NCBI RefSeq assembly: GCF_001425205.1
Contig: NZ_LMDW01000016.1
Coordinates: 248,001-312,000 of the forward strand
Origin: Variovorax sp. Root411
GTDB lineage: Bacteria > Pseudomonadota > Gammaproteobacteria > Burkholderiales > Burkholderiaceae_C
Direction: 5' to 3'
DNA: 64,000 nt
The notes under the pieces were generated by a model. The model saw only the letters and a program-made list of their open reading frames with translations, searched no databases and was not told the DNA's origin. Within the stretch, counting starts at the first letter, position 1, and each line of letters starts with the position of its first letter. Shown piece by piece: positions 22,201 to 30,797 of this stretch. Made by a program: the position numbers and the translations under genes.

Positions 22201-23151
22201 CTGAATGTGAAGGCGTCGCCGGAGAAGAAGACGGCGACGGACGAAGGCTCGAAGGCGCCCGCGAAAGCCGCCAACGCTCCTGCGGCCGCCGCACTACCCG
22301 CCGGCCAGCGCTACACGGCCTGGACTTTCGGCGAGTTGCCCGAACTGATGGAAGTGCGCCGCGGCTCGCAATCGCTGATCGGTTTTCCGGCGCTGCGCGA
22401 CGAGGGCGACGCCGTGACCATCGAGGTATTCGACGAGCCCGCCGTGGCCGCCGCCAAGCACCGCGCCGGCCTGCGCCGCCTGTTCGCGCTGCAGCTGAAG
22501 GATGCGCTCAAGTACCTCGAGAAGAACATCCCCGATTTGCAGAAGATGTCGGTCGCGTTCATGCCGCTTGGCACTTCCGAGGAACTGCGCACGCAGATCA
22601 TCGACGTGGCGATCGACCGTGCCTTCCTGCAGGAGCCGCTGCCGACCGACGAGTTTGCGTTCAAGCGCCGGCTGGACGAGGGCCGCGGCCGGCTCACGCT
22701 GATCGCCAACGAGGTGGCCCGGCTCGCGTCGGCCATCCTCGTCGAATACGCGGCGGCCGCGCGCAAGATCAAGGACACGAAGATCCAGCCCGATGCCGTG
22801 CAGGACGCCGCGCAGCAGCTGCAGCGCCTCGTCGGCAAGCGCTTCATCGCCGACGCACCGTGGACGCAGTTGCAGCATTTCGCGCGCTACCTCAAGGCCA
22901 TCGTGCTGCGGCTCGACAAGCTGCGCGCGGACCCGGCGCGTGACGCCGCGAAGCTCGCCGAACTGAAGCCGCAGGAGCAACGCTACTGGCGCCTGGTGGC
23001 CGAGCGCAAGGGCGTGGTGGATGAGCGCATGCTCGAATTCCGCTGGCTGCTCGAAGAGCTGCGCGTAAGCTTCTTCGCACAGGAACTGCGCACGCCGCAA
23101 CCAGTGAGCGTGAAGCGGCTCGACAAGGCCTGGGCTCAGTTGCAGGCATAA
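19300..23151 (+). CDS. hrpA: ATP-dependent RNA helicase HrpA
   Basis: DEAH-box RNA helicase that, by family, splits stalled or collided ribosomes. 1283 residues, near the E. coli length of 1300. Walker A GETGSGKT (38-45), DEAH (142-145), motif III SATID, then QRAGRCGR (motif VI), the ratchet and OB-fold domains, and a long C-terminal DUF3418 region. The start is a TTG at 19300 without a visible Shine-Dalgarno; no upstream ATG or GTG gives a better N-terminus, because the helicase core begins only 30 residues in. Confidence 0.95.
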   Translation: MTTTTPLRIEFPESLPVSSRRDEIMAAISAHQVVIVCGETGSGKTTQLPKIALALGRGKLNAESGKGRLIGHTQPRRIAASSVAKRIAEELKTPLGDVVGFKVRFQDRLSRDASVKLMTDGILLAETQTDPLLKAYDTLIIDEAHERSLNIDFLLGYLREILPRRPDLKVIVTSATIDADRFAQHFASRNGPAPIIYVSGRTFPVEQRYRPFEESREHDLNDAIADGVDELWRDPHNAGDILVFLPGEREIREAADHLRRHLSHQPLLRNAEVLPLFARLSGPEQDRIFDGHTGRRIVLATNVAETSLTVPGIRYVIDTGTARVKRYSFRSKVEQLLVEPISQAAANQRAGRCGRVANGICIRLYDEKDFEGRPRFTDPEILRSSLAGVILRMKSLRLGDVARFPFLEAPSPRAIADGYQLLNELGAVDDANELTHTGAELSRLPLDPRVGRMILEARSRGALEEVLVIASALSVQDVRDRPMEAQQQADQAHSKFDDEKSEFSGYLRLWKWIADARGGHGDTHKLSNRQYEQLLRQNFINIRRVREWRDIHSQLLTVVTEHKWRLNAEPAGYEPLHLSMLAGLLGNVGWKLEDDEAYLGARGIKFYKHPGAHLKKKPGRWIVAAELVETTRLFGRGIANIEPQWLEQVAGHLLKKQLLDPHWEKKGAQVSALERATLYGLVVYSGRRVDFTKVDPVAAREIFIREALVAGQWETKFAFLQANRKLVREVEGLEHKSRRQDVLVDDELIFSFYDAQLPADVASGITFENWHRHASKEQPRLLFLTRDELMRHQAAGITTQSFPATLRLGGVDCAATYLHEPGDAKDGLTVSVPLFVLNQVSEERCEWLVTGMLKDKIQALLKSLPQRPRSRLVPLPESASKLAEELSAPELFGSGSLTDVLLKRVRDMTSIDVKRADFKLDMLPPHLFMNLRVIDEHGRQLGMGRNLGALKAELGAQARGAFQALAGLNVKASPEKKTATDEGSKAPAKAANAPAAAALPAGQRYTAWTFGELPELMEVRRGSQSLIGFPALRDEGDAVTIEVFDEPAVAAAKHRAGLRRLFALQLKDALKYLEKNIPDLQKMSVAFMPLGTSEELRTQIIDVAIDRAFLQEPLPTDEFAFKRRLDEGRGRLTLIANEVARLASAILVEYAAAARKIKDTKIQPDAVQDAAQQLQRLVGKRFIADAPWTQLQHFARYLKAIVLRLDKLRADPARDAAKLAELKPQEQRYWRLVAERKGVVDERMLEFRWLLEELRVSFFAQELRTPQPVSVKRLDKAWAQLQA

Positions 23152-23177
23152 AAAAGCCCGCCGAAAAGGGGCGGGCT
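23151..23177 (-). terminator. intrinsic terminator at the hrpA/DUF3309 junction
   Basis: Stem AGCCCGCC (23155-23162) / GGCGGGCT (23170-23177) with a 7-base loop. Read on the minus strand it is followed by a T run, fitting termination after the DUF3309 gene. On the plus strand the tail is only CTT, so it may stop hrpA transcripts less well. Confidence 0.75.
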
Positions 23178-23212
23178 CTTCGCTAAAGGCGGCACAGAGT
23201 GCCGCCGCCCGG

Positions 23213-23371
23213 TCATATGCGCCCCATGAGCACGAGGACGACAACGATCACGAGCACGAGGCCGAGGCCACCGCTGGGCCCGTAGCCCCAGGACCGGCTG
23301 TAGCCCCAGCTTGGCAGCGCGCCGATCAGCAGCAGGATCAGGACGATCAGCAGAATGAACGAGAGGGACAT
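23213..23371 (-). CDS. DUF3309 family small membrane protein
   Basis: 52-residue protein I translated directly. Two hydrophobic segments (SFILLIVLILLLIGALPSW and LGLVLVIVVVLVLMG) flank the conserved core YSRSWGYGPSGGLG, the hallmark of DUF3309 (a small hydrophobic family widespread in Proteobacteria; function unknown). AGGAG lies 7 bases before the ATG. It stands alone, transcribed against hrpA and ended by the terminator at 23151-23177. Confidence 0.88.
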   Translation of the reverse strand: MSLSFILLIVLILLLIGALPSWGYSRSWGYGPSGGLGLVLVIVVVLVLMGRI

Positions 23372-23526
23372 GGTTTGCTCCTGGGACGTTGTGGTAACGA
23401 ACCCCGATGCTGGTCATCCCCGCGGCGCCGCGGCGCCGGAGAGCCGCCCCTTCGGTGGTCAGGACAGTCCTACCGCGCGCGTCGGCGTTTTGCCCGGTGT
23501 ATCTGCAAGCGATGGAGGAGGCGTCC

Positions 23527-24699
23527 TCAGAGCCTGGCGAGCCGCTCCAGCGCGGCGAGCAGCGTCTCGTCCTTCTTGGCGAAGCAGAAGCGCACCACGC
23601 GCTGGTCGAAGCCGTTGCCGTAGAAGGCCGACAGCGGGATCGCCGCCACGCCGATCTCGCGCGTGAGCCACAGGCAGAACTCGGCTTCGGACAAGTCGCT
23701 CACCGCCGAGATGTCGACGCACTGGAAATAGCTGCCTTCGCTGCGCAGCAGCTTGAAGCGCGTCTTCTCGGCCAGGCCGGCGGCGAACAGGTCGCGCTTG
23801 CGCTGGTAGAAGGCCGGCAGTTCGAGGTACGGCTTCGGCTCGGCCATGTACTGTGCGAGCGCATGCTGCATCGGCGTGTTCACGGTGAACACGTTGAACT
23901 GGTGCACCTTGCGGAATTCGGCCATCAGCGGGGCCGGCGCAGCCACGAAGCCGACCTTCCAGCCGGTGACGTGGTAGGTCTTGCCGAAGCTGCTCACGAT
24001 GAAGCTGCGCGCGGCCAGGCCCGGGAAGCGCGCCACGCTTTCGTGGCGGGCGCCGTCGTAGACCATGTGCTCGTAGACCTCGTCGCTGATCACGAACACG
24101 TCGGTCGGCGCGAGCAGTTCTTCGAGTTGGCGCATCTCGGCAGCAGTCCAGATCGTTGCGCTCGGGTTGTGCGGCGTGTTGATGATGATGGCGCGCGTGC
24201 GCGGCGTGAGCGCGGCGGCGATCTTGCCGAAGTCGGGGCGGAAGGTGCCGGGCACGAGCGGCACGCGCACCACGCTGCCGCCGGCCAGTTCGATGTTGGG
24301 CACGTAGCTGTCGTAGCAGGGTTCGAGCACGATCACTTCGTCGCCCGGCCGCACCACGGCCAGGACGGCCGTGATGATGGCCTGCGTGGCGCCGGCGGTG
24401 ACGGTGATCTCGCTGGCCGCGCTGTAGCTGTGGCCGTACAGCGCCGAGATCTTCGCGGCGATGGCGTCGCGCAGCGCCGGAATGCCGGGCATCGGCGGGT
24501 ACTGGTTGTGGCCCGCGGCCATGGCGGCCGTCACGTCTTCGAGCAGCTTCGGATCGCAGTTGAAATCCGGAAAGCCTTGGCCGAGGTTGACGGCGTTCTT
24601 CTCGGCGGCCAGTGCCGACATCACCGTGAAGATGGTGGTGCCTACAGCCGGCAGCTTGGTGACGATGTCGGGCGTGCGTGGGGATTGAGCTGTGCTCAT
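23527..24699 (-). CDS. ybdL: PLP-dependent aminotransferase, methionine aminotransferase type
   Basis: 390-residue class I aminotransferase. N-terminal VNLGQGFPDFNCDPKL, NTPHNPSA for the cofactor phosphate contact, DEVYEHMVYDG, and PLP lysine Lys240 in SSFGKTYHVTGWKVG. The overall sequence is close to YbdL, which transaminates methionine and its keto acid; kynurenine aminotransferases are related. ATG at 24699 overlaps the cysB stop by four bases. Position after the sulfur regulator cysB supports a methionine-related role, by inference. Confidence 0.85.
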   Translation of the reverse strand: MSTAQSPRTPDIVTKLPAVGTTIFTVMSALAAEKNAVNLGQGFPDFNCDPKLLEDVTAAMAAGHNQYPPMPGIPALRDAIAAKISALYGHSYSAASEITVTAGATQAIITAVLAVVRPGDEVIVLEPCYDSYVPNIELAGGSVVRVPLVPGTFRPDFGKIAAALTPRTRAIIINTPHNPSATIWTAAEMRQLEELLAPTDVFVISDEVYEHMVYDGARHESVARFPGLAARSFIVSSFGKTYHVTGWKVGFVAAPAPLMAEFRKVHQFNVFTVNTPMQHALAQYMAEPKPYLELPAFYQRKRDLFAAGLAEKTRFKLLRSEGSYFQCVDISAVSDLSEAEFCLWLTREIGVAAIPLSAFYGNGFDQRVVRFCFAKKDETLLAALERLARL

Positions 24700-25637
24700 A
24701 GTTCGTAGTCTTGTTGATGGCCGCTCAGGGCCTTGGCGATCAGGTTGCGGTCGAGCCGGTCGGACAGCAGTTCGGCGAACTTGAAGACGAAGTTGCGCAG
24801 GTAGGCGCTGCGCTTGAACGCGACCCGCGCGATATTCTGGCCGAACACATGCCCCATCGGGCGCACCACGAGGTCGGCGTTCGATTCGTCGCGCACGGCC
24901 ATCTCGGCCACGATGCCCACGCCCAGGCCAAGGCGCACGTAGGTCTTGATCACGTCGGAGTCGATGGCTTCGAGCGCGATGCGCGGCGTGAGCTTCTTTT
25001 GCGCGAACGCATGGTCGATGCGCGTGCGTCCGGTGAACGACGGGTGGTACGTGATGATGGGCTCGCTCGCCAGGTCTTCGAGCGAGATGCGCTCCTTGGC
25101 GGCCAGCGGATGGTCCTTGGGCAGCACCAGCACGTGCTGCCATTCATAGCAGGGCAGGGTCACGAGCTCGGCGTAGCCGTCGAGCGATTCGGTGGCGATG
25201 CCGATCTCGGCGATCTCGTCGATCACCATCCGCGCCACCTGGTCGGGCGAGCCCTGGTGCAGGCTCACGTTGACTTTGGGGTACGCCTCGCGCAGATTGG
25301 CCACGGGTACCGGCAGCACGTAGCGCGCCTGGGTGTGGGTTGTGGCGATGGAGAGGGTGCCGCTGTCCTGCGCGCTGAACTGTTCGCCGATGCGCTTGAG
25401 GTTGCCCACCTCGCGCATGATGAGTTCGATGCTGGCGATGACGTGCTGGCCCGGCTCGGTCACGCGCTTCAGGCGTTTGCCATGGCGCGCGAAGATTTCA
25501 ACGCCCAGTTCTTCCTCGAGCTCGATGATGGCCTTGGAAACGCCGGGCTGCGAAGTGTGGAGCGCCTTGGCCGCCTCCGTGAGGTTCAGGTTGCGCCGCA
25601 CGGCTTCCTGAACAAACTTGAACTGATGCAGATTCAT
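24696..25637 (-). CDS. cysB: CysB-like LysR family transcriptional regulator
   Basis: 313-residue LysR-type regulator with the CysB signature start MNLHQFKFVQEAVRRNLNLTEAAKALHTSQPGVSK (winged HTH within residues 1-60). The effector domain has ATTHTQARYVLP, HQGSPDQV and TGRTRIDHAF, conserved in CysB/Cbl proteins that sense N-acetylserine or sulfate-related ligands and activate sulfate assimilation. It lies 63 bp after cbiX, whose product is on the siroheme pathway needed by sulfite reductase, and overlaps the aminotransferase gene. Confidence 0.93.
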   Translation of the reverse strand: MNLHQFKFVQEAVRRNLNLTEAAKALHTSQPGVSKAIIELEEELGVEIFARHGKRLKRVTEPGQHVIASIELIMREVGNLKRIGEQFSAQDSGTLSIATTHTQARYVLPVPVANLREAYPKVNVSLHQGSPDQVARMVIDEIAEIGIATESLDGYAELVTLPCYEWQHVLVLPKDHPLAAKERISLEDLASEPIITYHPSFTGRTRIDHAFAQKKLTPRIALEAIDSDVIKTYVRLGLGVGIVAEMAVRDESNADLVVRPMGHVFGQNIARVAFKRSAYLRNFVFKFAELLSDRLDRNLIAKALSGHQQDYEL

Positions 25638-25700
25638 ATCAAATTCCGTCTTATTGCGGAATTCATTATGCCTTCGGAATCTATCGAAATTGCTGGATGT

Positions 25701-26063
25701 TCAGGATTTGACCGCAATTCTGGCCAGGAGATCGACCAGTTCGGGCTCTTCGCCAACGATGCGGGCGAGCGAGAAGCCGACGTCGGGCCAGCGCTGGCGC
25801 AGCGCCTCTAGCTGGTGCGGCAGGTCTTCGCGCGCGTGCTTGCCCATGCCGAGGAACAGCGGAACCACGCGGATGGCGGTGGCACCGCCGGCAATCAGCG
25901 CCGCTGTCGCCGTGGGCAGGTCGGGCGTGGCCAGCTCCATGTAGGCACAGGCCACGCGGGCGTCGGGTTCGTTCCTGCACACGCGCTCGGCCACTGCCTC
26001 GATAGGTTGGCGCCAGCGCTCGTCGCGCGAACCATGCGCCAGCAGGACGATGCCCTGGATCAT
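25701..26063 (-). CDS. cbiX: sirohydrochlorin cobalto/ferrochelatase (CbiX family)
   Basis: Single-domain 120-residue chelatase: MIQGIVLLAHGSRDERW carries the catalytic His, and AIRVVPLFLGMGKHAREDLP the second metal-binding His. CbiX-short proteins insert Co or Fe into sirohydrochlorin for cobalamin or siroheme. Metal choice cannot be decided, but adjacency to cysB favours siroheme for sulfite reductase. The ATG overlaps the lptG stop (ATGA). The protein is about half the length of CbiX with two repeats, normal for CbiX(S). Confidence 0.88.
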   Translation of the reverse strand: MIQGIVLLAHGSRDERWRQPIEAVAERVCRNEPDARVACAYMELATPDLPTATAALIAGGATAIRVVPLFLGMGKHAREDLPHQLEALRQRWPDVGFSLARIVGEEPELVDLLARIAVKS

Positions 26064-27169
26064 CGTCGCAGCACCAGCCAGCTGAAGGCCGTCAACGACA
26101 TCACCGAATAGATCATTCCCGGCGCCGCTGCCGTGAGCCAGGGCGACCAGTTGCTCAGGTTGCCGAGATAGCCGAACACGTTGTTCAGCAGGAAGAAGCT
26201 GATGCCGATCATCACGCCGCCGAACACGTAGGTGGTGATGCCTGCCTGGCGGAAGTGCAGATAGGCGAAGGGCAGGGCGAGCACCACCATCACCAGGCAC
26301 GAGAGCGGATAGAACACCTTGCGCCAGAACTCGATCTCGTAGCGCTGCGCGGTCTGGCCGTTGGCGTCGAGGTGGCGGATGTAGTCGAACAGGTCGATCG
26401 TGCCCATGCGATCGGGGCGCAGGAGCGCGACCGACACCATTTCGGCGGTGAGCGTGGTGGGCCAGTTCAGCTGCGCGATCCTGGTCGTGGCAATGCGGGC
26501 CTGGTCGGCCGAGCTGCGCGTGTCGTACTTCTGCTCTTCGACGTCGGTGAGCATCCAGTGTCCGTTGTCGATGCGGGCCGAGCCCGCGACGATCTGGGTG
26601 CTGATGTAGCCGTTGTCGTCGAACTCGAAGATGCGCGGGCTCTTCAGCGCGCCCTTGCGGTCGATCGACAGCACGTTCACCGCGAACGACACGTTGCCCC
26701 GTTTTTCCTTCAGCCAGGCGCCCGTGTTGCCGGCCAGGGAATAGACGCCCTGGTATTTGGCCTTGAGCAGTTGGCCCGTACGCTCCGAGGCTGGTGCGAC
26801 ATAGTCGCCGATGGCAAAGGTCAGCATGACGAAACCGATGCCCAGCAGCAGCAGGGTGCGCAGCGCACGCCAGGGTCCCAGGCCGCTGGTGCGCAGGATG
26901 GTGTACTCGGAACTCTGCGCCAGCCGGGCCATCACGAAGATGGAGCCGATCAGCACGGTGATCGGCAGCAGCTCGTAGAGGTGGCTCGGGATCAGCAGCG
27001 TCACGTAGATCAGCGCCTGCGCCGGGCCGTAGTTGAGGCTGTCCGGCTTGCCGATGGATTGCAGTTCGTCGACGAAGTCGAAGAAGAAAAAGAGGCTCAG
27101 AAAGCCGAGCGTCACGAACGCCACGGCCTTCAGCACCTCCACATAGATCAGGCGTCTTATCGTTTTCAC
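26060..27169 (-). CDS. lptG: LPS export ABC transporter permease LptG
   Basis: Inner-membrane permease of the LptB2FG complex that extracts lipopolysaccharide. 369 residues from a GTG start at 27169 ([15 protein letters not shown]). Three N-terminal membrane helices, a central periplasmic beta-jellyroll, and three C-terminal helices ending near AFSWLVLRR. The GTG overlaps the lptF stop and its own stop overlaps cbiX; the upstream in-frame ATG at 27262 lies inside lptF and was rejected. Confidence 0.95.
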   Translation of the reverse strand: MKTIRRLIYVEVLKAVAFVTLGFLSLFFFFDFVDELQSIGKPDSLNYGPAQALIYVTLLIPSHLYELLPITVLIGSIFVMARLAQSSEYTILRTSGLGPWRALRTLLLLGIGFVMLTFAIGDYVAPASERTGQLLKAKYQGVYSLAGNTGAWLKEKRGNVSFAVNVLSIDRKGALKSPRIFEFDDNGYISTQIVAGSARIDNGHWMLTDVEEQKYDTRSSADQARIATTRIAQLNWPTTLTAEMVSVALLRPDRMGTIDLFDYIRHLDANGQTAQRYEIEFWRKVFYPLSCLVMVVLALPFAYLHFRQAGITTYVFGGVMIGISFFLLNNVFGYLGNLSNWSPWLTAAAPGMIYSVMSLTAFSWLVLRR

Positions 27170-28290
27170 GTGGGTTCGATCTTGGGTGTGGGCAGCACGG
27201 CGGCGGTGGACGAGCCTGGCTTCACCGGCCGCCCCCAGTTGTTCTGGCGTATGCCGAGCCATGCCAGGTTGATCAGCAGCACGCCGCCATGCAACAGCAC
27301 CATGAAGCCACCCAGGCTGTATTTGCCTGAACTGATCCAGCTCTGCCCCAGGTTGAGCATGTTGTAGTAGACGACGAATGCGAACAGCGCCAGCAGCAGG
27401 TTGCCGCTGCGGCCGACGCGCGGGTTGGCGCTCGACACGTTCAGCGCCAGCAGCACGAAGTTGACGGCCGTCAACAGCATCCCGATGCGCCAGGCCAGTT
27501 CGCCGCGGCTCGGGTCGCTCGGGTCCCTCAGCAGCGACAACGTGTTGAGCGCGCGCGGCGGCGTTGTGTCGCCGGCCAGGCCGTTGTTGCCGCCTGCCCG
27601 GGTGCCGTAGGTCTTGAATTCGCTGATCTTCAGGCCGGTCTGGGCAATGGGCTGCTCGAGCCTCTGTCCGTTGTTGAGCAAGAGGTAGCGCGAATTGCCG
27701 ATGTTCTCGATGCTGCCGCTGCGTGCCGAGGTCGTGATCTGCATGTTGCGCTCGATCGACCAGATGAAGACGTTGGTGGCCTTGGAGTTGTCCGCCGTCT
27801 CCTTGTCGATGAAGAACACGCGCACCCGGCCCGCGGATTCGCGGAACTCACCCGGCGCCACGCGCTCGATGTCGCTGCGCTGCTCGTACTGCTTGCGCAT
27901 GCCGATGGTCTGCGAGTTGGCCCATGGCCAGCCCACCAGCGCCATCACCGCGATCAGGATCAGCACCGGCCAGGCGAAGCGGAACAGCGGCTTGATGAAG
28001 TCGGTCAGGCCGCGCCCGCTGGAGAACCAGATCACCATCTCGCTGTCGCGGTACATGCGCGAGAGGGTGCCGACGATGGCGATGAACAGGCTCAGGCTCA
28101 GGATGGTCGGCATGTAGCCGAGCACCGTGTAGGCCATCACCAGGAACACCTCCTGTGGGTTCACACTGCCCTTGGACGCGAGCCCCAGGGTGCGGATGAG
28201 CATCATGGTCATCACGATGGTGACCAGGACCACGAGGGTTGCTCCGAAGCTGCGGGACAGCTCCTTGCGTAAGGAAGAATGGAATAACAT
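27166..28290 (-). CDS. lptF: LPS export ABC transporter permease LptF
   Basis: Partner permease of LptG. 374 residues starting [19 protein letters not shown], the typical LptF N-terminus. Six membrane segments flank a periplasmic jellyroll (about 130-270), and a Pro/Lys-rich cytosolic tail follows. It is divergent from pepA with only 21 bp between start codons, so its promoter must overlap the pepA start. That spacer reads AT/C-rich on this strand without a clear ribosome binding site. Confidence 0.95.
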   Translation of the reverse strand: MLFHSSLRKELSRSFGATLVVLVTIVMTMMLIRTLGLASKGSVNPQEVFLVMAYTVLGYMPTILSLSLFIAIVGTLSRMYRDSEMVIWFSSGRGLTDFIKPLFRFAWPVLILIAVMALVGWPWANSQTIGMRKQYEQRSDIERVAPGEFRESAGRVRVFFIDKETADNSKATNVFIWSIERNMQITTSARSGSIENIGNSRYLLLNNGQRLEQPIAQTGLKISEFKTYGTRAGGNNGLAGDTTPPRALNTLSLLRDPSDPSRGELAWRIGMLLTAVNFVLLALNVSSANPRVGRSGNLLLALFAFVVYYNMLNLGQSWISSGKYSLGGFMVLLHGGVLLINLAWLGIRQNNWGRPVKPGSSTAAVLPTPKIEPT

Positions 28291-28311
28291 CGTTCGAGGA
28301 AAAAAAGGATT

Positions 28312-29826
28312 ATGGACTTTCAACTCAAGACCCTCACCGTCGCCCAGGCTGCAGCCGAGAAATCCGACGTCCTCATCGTGCTCGTGGGCAGCGCTCCGCT
28401 CACCTCCAAAGACCCGTTGTCGGTGCTCGCCGCCAGTGCGCGCAAGGCCGGCGACCTGCCCGACAAGGCGGGCAAGCAACTGGGGCTCTACCGTCCGGAA
28501 GACGTGGTCGCGTCCCGCGTGGTGCTCGCCGCCATCGGCGACGGCAAGCCTGCCTCGGTGCGCAGCGGGGTGATCGCGGCGATCAACGCGGCCAAGGTCC
28601 AGGGCCCCAAGCGCGTGGCCATCGTGTTTGCGCAGCCCGCCGACGGCGCGGCGGTGGCCAGTGCCGTCACGGCGGCCGCCGATGCCAGCTACGTCTACAC
28701 GACCACCAAGTCGAAGGCCGAACCCCGCAGCATCCGCCAGCTGACCGTTGGTGTGGCCGATGCCGCCGCCGTCACCGGCGCCTTCGATGCCGCCCGCGCC
28801 ACCGTCCAGGGCATCGAACTGGCCAAGGAATGGGGCAACCGGCCTGCCAACCATGCCACACCCACGCTGCTGGCCGAGGCCGCCAAGGGGCTGGCCAAGC
28901 TGCCGAACATCAAGTGCGAAGTGCTGGGCCCGAAAGAAGTCGAGAAGCTCGGCATGGGCTCCTTCGCGGCCGTGGCTCAAGGCTCGGCGGAGCCGTTGCG
29001 CTTCATCGTGCTGCGCTACAACGGCGCGTCCAAGGACGAAGCACCCGTGGTGCTTGTCGGCAAGGGCATCACCTTCGATACAGGCGGCGTCTCGCTCAAG
29101 CCCGCGGCCGAAATGGACGAAATGAAGTTCGACATGTGCGGCGCGGCCAGTGTGCTCGGCACCTTCCGCGCGCTCGGCGACATCCAGCCCGCCATCAACG
29201 TCGTCGGCCTCATTCCCTCGTGCGAGAACATGAACGACGGCCGCGCCGTGAAGCCGGGCGACGTGGTGACGAGCATGAGCGGCCAGACCATCGAGGTGCT
29301 GAACACCGATGCCGAGGGCCGGCTCATCCTGTGCGACGCACTCACCTACGCCAAGCGTTTCGATCCGGCGGCCGTGATCGACGTCGCGACCCTGACGGGC
29401 GCCTGCGTGGTGGCCCTGGGCGGCGTGCGCAGCGGCCTGTTCGCCAGCGACGAAACGCTGGCCGCGGCGATCGAAGCCGCCGGCGAGGCCTCGCAGGATC
29501 GCTGCTGGCGCCTGCCGCTGGACGACGACTATGCCGAAGGCCTCAAGAGCAACTTCGCCGACGTGGCCAACATTGCCGGCCGCGCCGGCGGCGCCATCAC
29601 CGCCGCCAAGTTCCTGCAGCGCTTTGCCGGCGACTTCGCCTGGGCGCACCTGGACATCGCGGGCACCGCCTGGAAGAGCGGGGCGGCCAAGGGCTCGACC
29701 GGCCGGCCGGTGGGCCTGCTGGTGTCGTACCTGACGACCCGCGCGAACGGCAGCGACGCATCGGGCAAGGCCAGCAAACCCAAAGCCCCGGCAGCTCCGG
29801 CCAAAAAGGCCAGGTCCGCGAAGTGA
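28312..29826 (+). CDS. pepA: leucyl aminopeptidase PepA
   Basis: Hexameric M17 metallo-aminopeptidase; in E. coli it also binds DNA as an accessory recombination factor and repressor. 504 residues with metal-binding [29 protein letters not shown] and the signature [18 protein letters not shown] Lys/Ala/Pro-rich tail ends the protein. An AAAAAAAGGAT tract precedes the ATG. Its last codons overlap holC (GTGA), a conserved arrangement with chi subunit genes in Proteobacteria. Confidence 0.97.
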   Translation: MDFQLKTLTVAQAAAEKSDVLIVLVGSAPLTSKDPLSVLAASARKAGDLPDKAGKQLGLYRPEDVVASRVVLAAIGDGKPASVRSGVIAAINAAKVQGPKRVAIVFAQPADGAAVASAVTAAADASYVYTTTKSKAEPRSIRQLTVGVADAAAVTGAFDAARATVQGIELAKEWGNRPANHATPTLLAEAAKGLAKLPNIKCEVLGPKEVEKLGMGSFAAVAQGSAEPLRFIVLRYNGASKDEAPVVLVGKGITFDTGGVSLKPAAEMDEMKFDMCGAASVLGTFRALGDIQPAINVVGLIPSCENMNDGRAVKPGDVVTSMSGQTIEVLNTDAEGRLILCDALTYAKRFDPAAVIDVATLTGACVVALGGVRSGLFASDETLAAAIEAAGEASQDRCWRLPLDDDYAEGLKSNFADVANIAGRAGGAITAAKFLQRFAGDFAWAHLDIAGTAWKSGAAKGSTGRPVGLLVSYLTTRANGSDASGKASKPKAPAAPAKKARSAK

Positions 29827-30263
29827 CGGAAATCGGCTTTCACTACAACGCGCCCGACAAGCTGAACTACGCCTGCCGGCTGGTTCGCAAGGCCGTGAAT
29901 GCACGCGGCCTGCGCGTGGTGGTCGTCGGCGATGCGCGTGCGCTCGATGCCGTGGACGCCGCGCTCTGGCAGCTGTCGCCGGTGGACTTCGTAGCGCACT
30001 GCCGCGGAGATGCGCCGGCCCATGTGGTCGCGCGTTCGCCCGTCGTTCTTTCGGCGGAGGGTGCCGACGCGGCTTCATTGCCCCATCGCGAAATGCTGGT
30101 GAATCTCGGACTCGAAGTGCCTGCGGGCTTCGAGCGCTATGAACGCATGATCGACATCGTGAGCGACGAGGCCAACGATCGCCAGGTCGGCCGTTCGCGC
30201 TGGCGCCACTATGCCGATCGTGGCTACACCATCCAGCCGCACGACTTCGCAAAGAGTTCCTGA
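29823..30263 (+). CDS. holC: DNA polymerase III subunit chi
   Basis: 146 residues from a GTG that overlaps the pepA stop. Chi (with psi) connects the clamp loader to SSB. The family start [23 protein letters not shown] and the conserved later segment [33 protein letters not shown] are present. Coupling to pepA and length (147 in E. coli) agree. Confidence 0.94.
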   Translation: MTEIGFHYNAPDKLNYACRLVRKAVNARGLRVVVVGDARALDAVDAALWQLSPVDFVAHCRGDAPAHVVARSPVVLSAEGADAASLPHREMLVNLGLEVPAGFERYERMIDIVSDEANDRQVGRSRWRHYADRGYTIQPHDFAKSS

Positions 30264-30264
30264 C

Positions 30265-30660
30265 ATGGCCAGCACGCTGCGCACACCGCCCCGGTTCGTT
30301 CCCACGCTGACCACGGTGCTCGAGGTTCCGGCGGAGCCCGCGAGTCCCGAGCCGCAGGCCGCGGCCGCGCTCCAACCCGACCCGGCGAGCGCCATGGCAT
30401 TGCCGCCGGCCGTGCAGCTTTCGCAGGCGGAAATCGTCAGCCTCGAAGAGCAGTTGCTGCACCGCGTGTTGCAGCGCGTCGACCTGTCTCTGGAAGAGCG
30501 TTTGAGCGACACCGTGTCAGCTGCCGTTCAGCATCAACTCGACGCAATGGTGCCGCGTTTGCGCAATGAAATCGAAGCTGTTCTGCGTGCGTTGGTGATC
30601 GAGGCAATGGCCGCGGAACTCAGCGAAAACACAGGGTCTACGCCAGCTTCCGGCGCCTGA
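30265..30660 (+). CDS. conserved hypothetical protein
   Basis: 131 residues starting one base after the holC stop, so cotranscribed with pepA-holC. The first half is Pro/Ala-rich and likely disordered; the second (about 60-120, LEEQLLHRVLQRVDLSLEERL through AVLRALVIEAMAAEL) is predicted amphipathic helix or coiled coil. No signal peptide or motif is recognised. Position suggests a small accessory protein; function unknown. Confidence 0.75.
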   Translation: MASTLRTPPRFVPTLTTVLEVPAEPASPEPQAAAALQPDPASAMALPPAVQLSQAEIVSLEEQLLHRVLQRVDLSLEERLSDTVSAAVQHQLDAMVPRLRNEIEAVLRALVIEAMAAELSENTGSTPASGA

Positions 30661-30797
30661 ATCCTCGGCTAAACTGCGCCGCAGGTCGGAAGGGCGTGAG
30701 GGTGCCGCTGGTCCGCGGCGCGAAACTTGCGAGGTCTGTGCGCCCGGATCACACGACCGGTTTTTTTATTCTTTTCATCCAAGTTCTGGAGGTTCTC

